From VAZQ01 sp963771845 (GTDB lineage Bacteria > Pseudomonadota > Alphaproteobacteria > Rhizobiales > Xanthobacteraceae): a stretch of DNA of 64,000 bases. Below are positions 63,133 through 64,000 of this stretch, one piece after another. Position 1 is the first letter of the stretch. Each line of letters starts with the position of its first letter. The translations under genes and the position numbers were made by a program. The stretch lies in contig CAVYVC010000018.1 in NCBI GenBank assembly GCA_963771845.1, forward strand, positions 1 through 64,000, given 5' to 3'. A model generated the notes under the pieces. That model was not told the origin of the DNA. It saw only the letters and a list, made by a program, of their open reading frames with translations, and ran no database searches.

Positions 63133-63263
63133 GTCATTCCGGGGCGCGGCCGATCTCACAAAGATCGGCCGCGAACCCGAAATCCAGTAAGCACAGGATT
63201 TGCAACAAGAACAAAGTGTACTGGGTTCCCGGCTCCCTCGCTACGCTCGGTCCCCGGAATGAC
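63133..63263. repeat. Dispersed GTCATTCCGGGG inverted repeat element
   Basis: The left end is GTCATTCCGGGG (63133) and the right end is CCCCGGAATGAC (63252-63263), with inner arms CGGCCGATCT…AGATCGGCCG. The whole 131-base element is a nested inverted repeat of the type widespread between genes in Bradyrhizobium-like genomes. It fills the gap between the dehydrogenase and the secreted-protein gene. Confidence 0.8.
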
Positions 63264-63277
63264 GCGTCATTAGCCAA

Positions 63278-64000
63278 ATGGTGCTGCACGACATGCGAGG
63301 GGGCTCGAAGCTTGTAACCGGCGCGGCGCTCCTGCTCGCGTTTGTCAGCGCTGCCGTGGGCGCGGCTGTGTGTCCGGCCGGTGAGGCCAAGAAACATTAT
63401 TGGGCGACGAGTTTGAGCCGCGCCGTCGATGCAAATATCATGCAGGGCCTTTACGCGGCAGTGGCGCGTGACGAAACCGGCTGGCTTGACGTCGATCCCC
63501 GGCGCCCGCTTGCGCGTCTCGCGCCCGGCATCAACCTCATTCTCTATCACGTCGGAGGGAACTGCTACATCGGTCCCGACTGCGACCGGTTTCCATTTTC
63601 GCAGCCGACCGATGACCGCTGGGGCGAGCGAGAACGCGGGCTCGATCTTACTGATGCGGCAACGCGCAAGATCGTCGTCAATGATCTTCTCGCGATTGTG
63701 CAACGGGCAGATAAGATCGCGCCCGCGAACGCCAGCATCGGCGTGCATGTCGACAACGTGCACAGGCTGGGCGCGCAGGACCTCGCCGCTCTCTTCAATG
63801 ATTACCTTGCGGCAATCGCCGCCGCCAAAGATCAGGGCATCATCTCCAAGGGAAGAAACACCGGCTACATCGCAAAAAACAATCCGCAGGGATTCAAACG
63901 CGCGCTCGACCAGAAATTGCTCGGCAGTGTTCCGTTCTACGTGATCAGCGAGAACGCAAAATTGCGGGAGGGCGGAAGGCTCAATGGTCAATCGCGCATC
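63278..64000 (+). CDS. Secreted TIM-barrel-like protein, cut by window end
   Basis: 241 codons visible without a stop. A signal peptide (SKLVTGAALLLAFVSAAVGA) is followed by a domain with LYHVGGNCYIGPDCDRFPFS, IGVHVDNVHRLGAQDLAALF and NTGYIAKNNPQGFKRALDQK. The VDN…QG…AKN pattern resembles GH114-type endo-alpha-1,4-polygalactosaminidase-like TIM barrels, but I am not certain. It is probably exported. No ribosome site stands out before ATG 63278; ATG 63293 is an alternative. Confidence 0.6.
   Translation, partial: MVLHDMRGGSKLVTGAALLLAFVSAAVGAAVCPAGEAKKHYWATSLSRAVDANIMQGLYAAVARDETGWLDVDPRRPLARLAPGINLILYHVGGNCYIGPDCDRFPFSQPTDDRWGERERGLDLTDAATRKIVVNDLLAIVQRADKIAPANASIGVHVDNVHRLGAQDLAALFNDYLAAIAAAKDQGIISKGRNTGYIAKNNPQGFKRALDQKLLGSVPFYVISENAKLREGGRLNGQSRI

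Overview
The window is GC-rich DNA of an alphaproteobacterium, most likely of the Hyphomicrobiales (Bradyrhizobium/Rhodopseudomonas side). Pointers are ChpT (DUF2328), EipA (DUF1134), a perfect CtrA-type box, DUF4167, several orphan PF04392 binding proteins and alphaproteobacterial inverted-repeat families. No replication origin or ribosomal RNA is present; there is one tRNA (Val, anticodon CAC). Many genes carry single-base frameshifts. Almost all fall in short homopolymer runs and can be repaired to intact family proteins, so I read them as sequencing errors rather than decay.

Layout. 0.0-3.7 kb: minus-strand signalling block with CheW, a CheA-type kinase with a C-terminal receiver, a CtrA box and ChpT. 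3.9-7.0 kb: CysQ-like phosphatase, EipA and a membrane-anchored coiled-coil protein. 7.1-10 kb: tRNA-Val followed by small accessory genes (an ADP-ribosyltransferase-like protein, a mini DUF4167 protein, a short basic DNA-binding-like protein) mixed with gene relics. 10.3-14 kb: a family-5 solute-binding protein and the Kup potassium transporter. 14.4-16.2 kb: a three-gene XRE regulator cassette of phage or plasmid flavour. It abuts a 5'-truncated NMT1-type binding protein. 16.3-22.9 kb: an ABC importer coupled by start/stop overlaps to HyuA and HyuB (hydantoinase/oxoprolinase family). 22.9-34.1 kb: catabolic genes: PF04392 and TctC-type binding proteins, a GST, a methyltransferase, an FAD oxidoreductase, a molybdenum hydroxylase large subunit, an FAD monooxygenase and a glutamine-synthetase-like ligase.

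34.4-40.3 kb: a sigma-70 factor without the usual N-terminal region 1.1, then nicotinamidase PncA, then a TIR-transmembrane-TPR protein with fifteen 48-residue repeats. The NAD-linked pair PncA/TIR is the most suggestive candidate for an unrecognised system. 40.5-51.6 kb: tandem universal stress protein, a second orphan molybdenum hydroxylase subunit, an L,D-transpeptidase, a two-gene nitrate/sulfonate-type ABC transporter without binding protein, a NUDIX hydrolase, two exporters and a stand-alone 5'-3' exonuclease. 51.7-58.1 kb: gamma-glutamyltransferase, dienelactone hydrolase, luciferase-like monooxygenase, EamA transporter and an SDR dehydrogenase, with dispersed inverted repeats. 58.4-61.4 kb: two related PF04392 binding proteins flanking a small tyrosine recombinase. 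61.7-64 kb: a semialdehyde-type dehydrogenase and the start of a secreted protein cut by the window edge.

Overall the window is oxidative and transport metabolism for small nitrogenous and organic compounds, typical of a soil or freshwater heterotroph, with a cell-cycle/CtrA signalling block at the left end.
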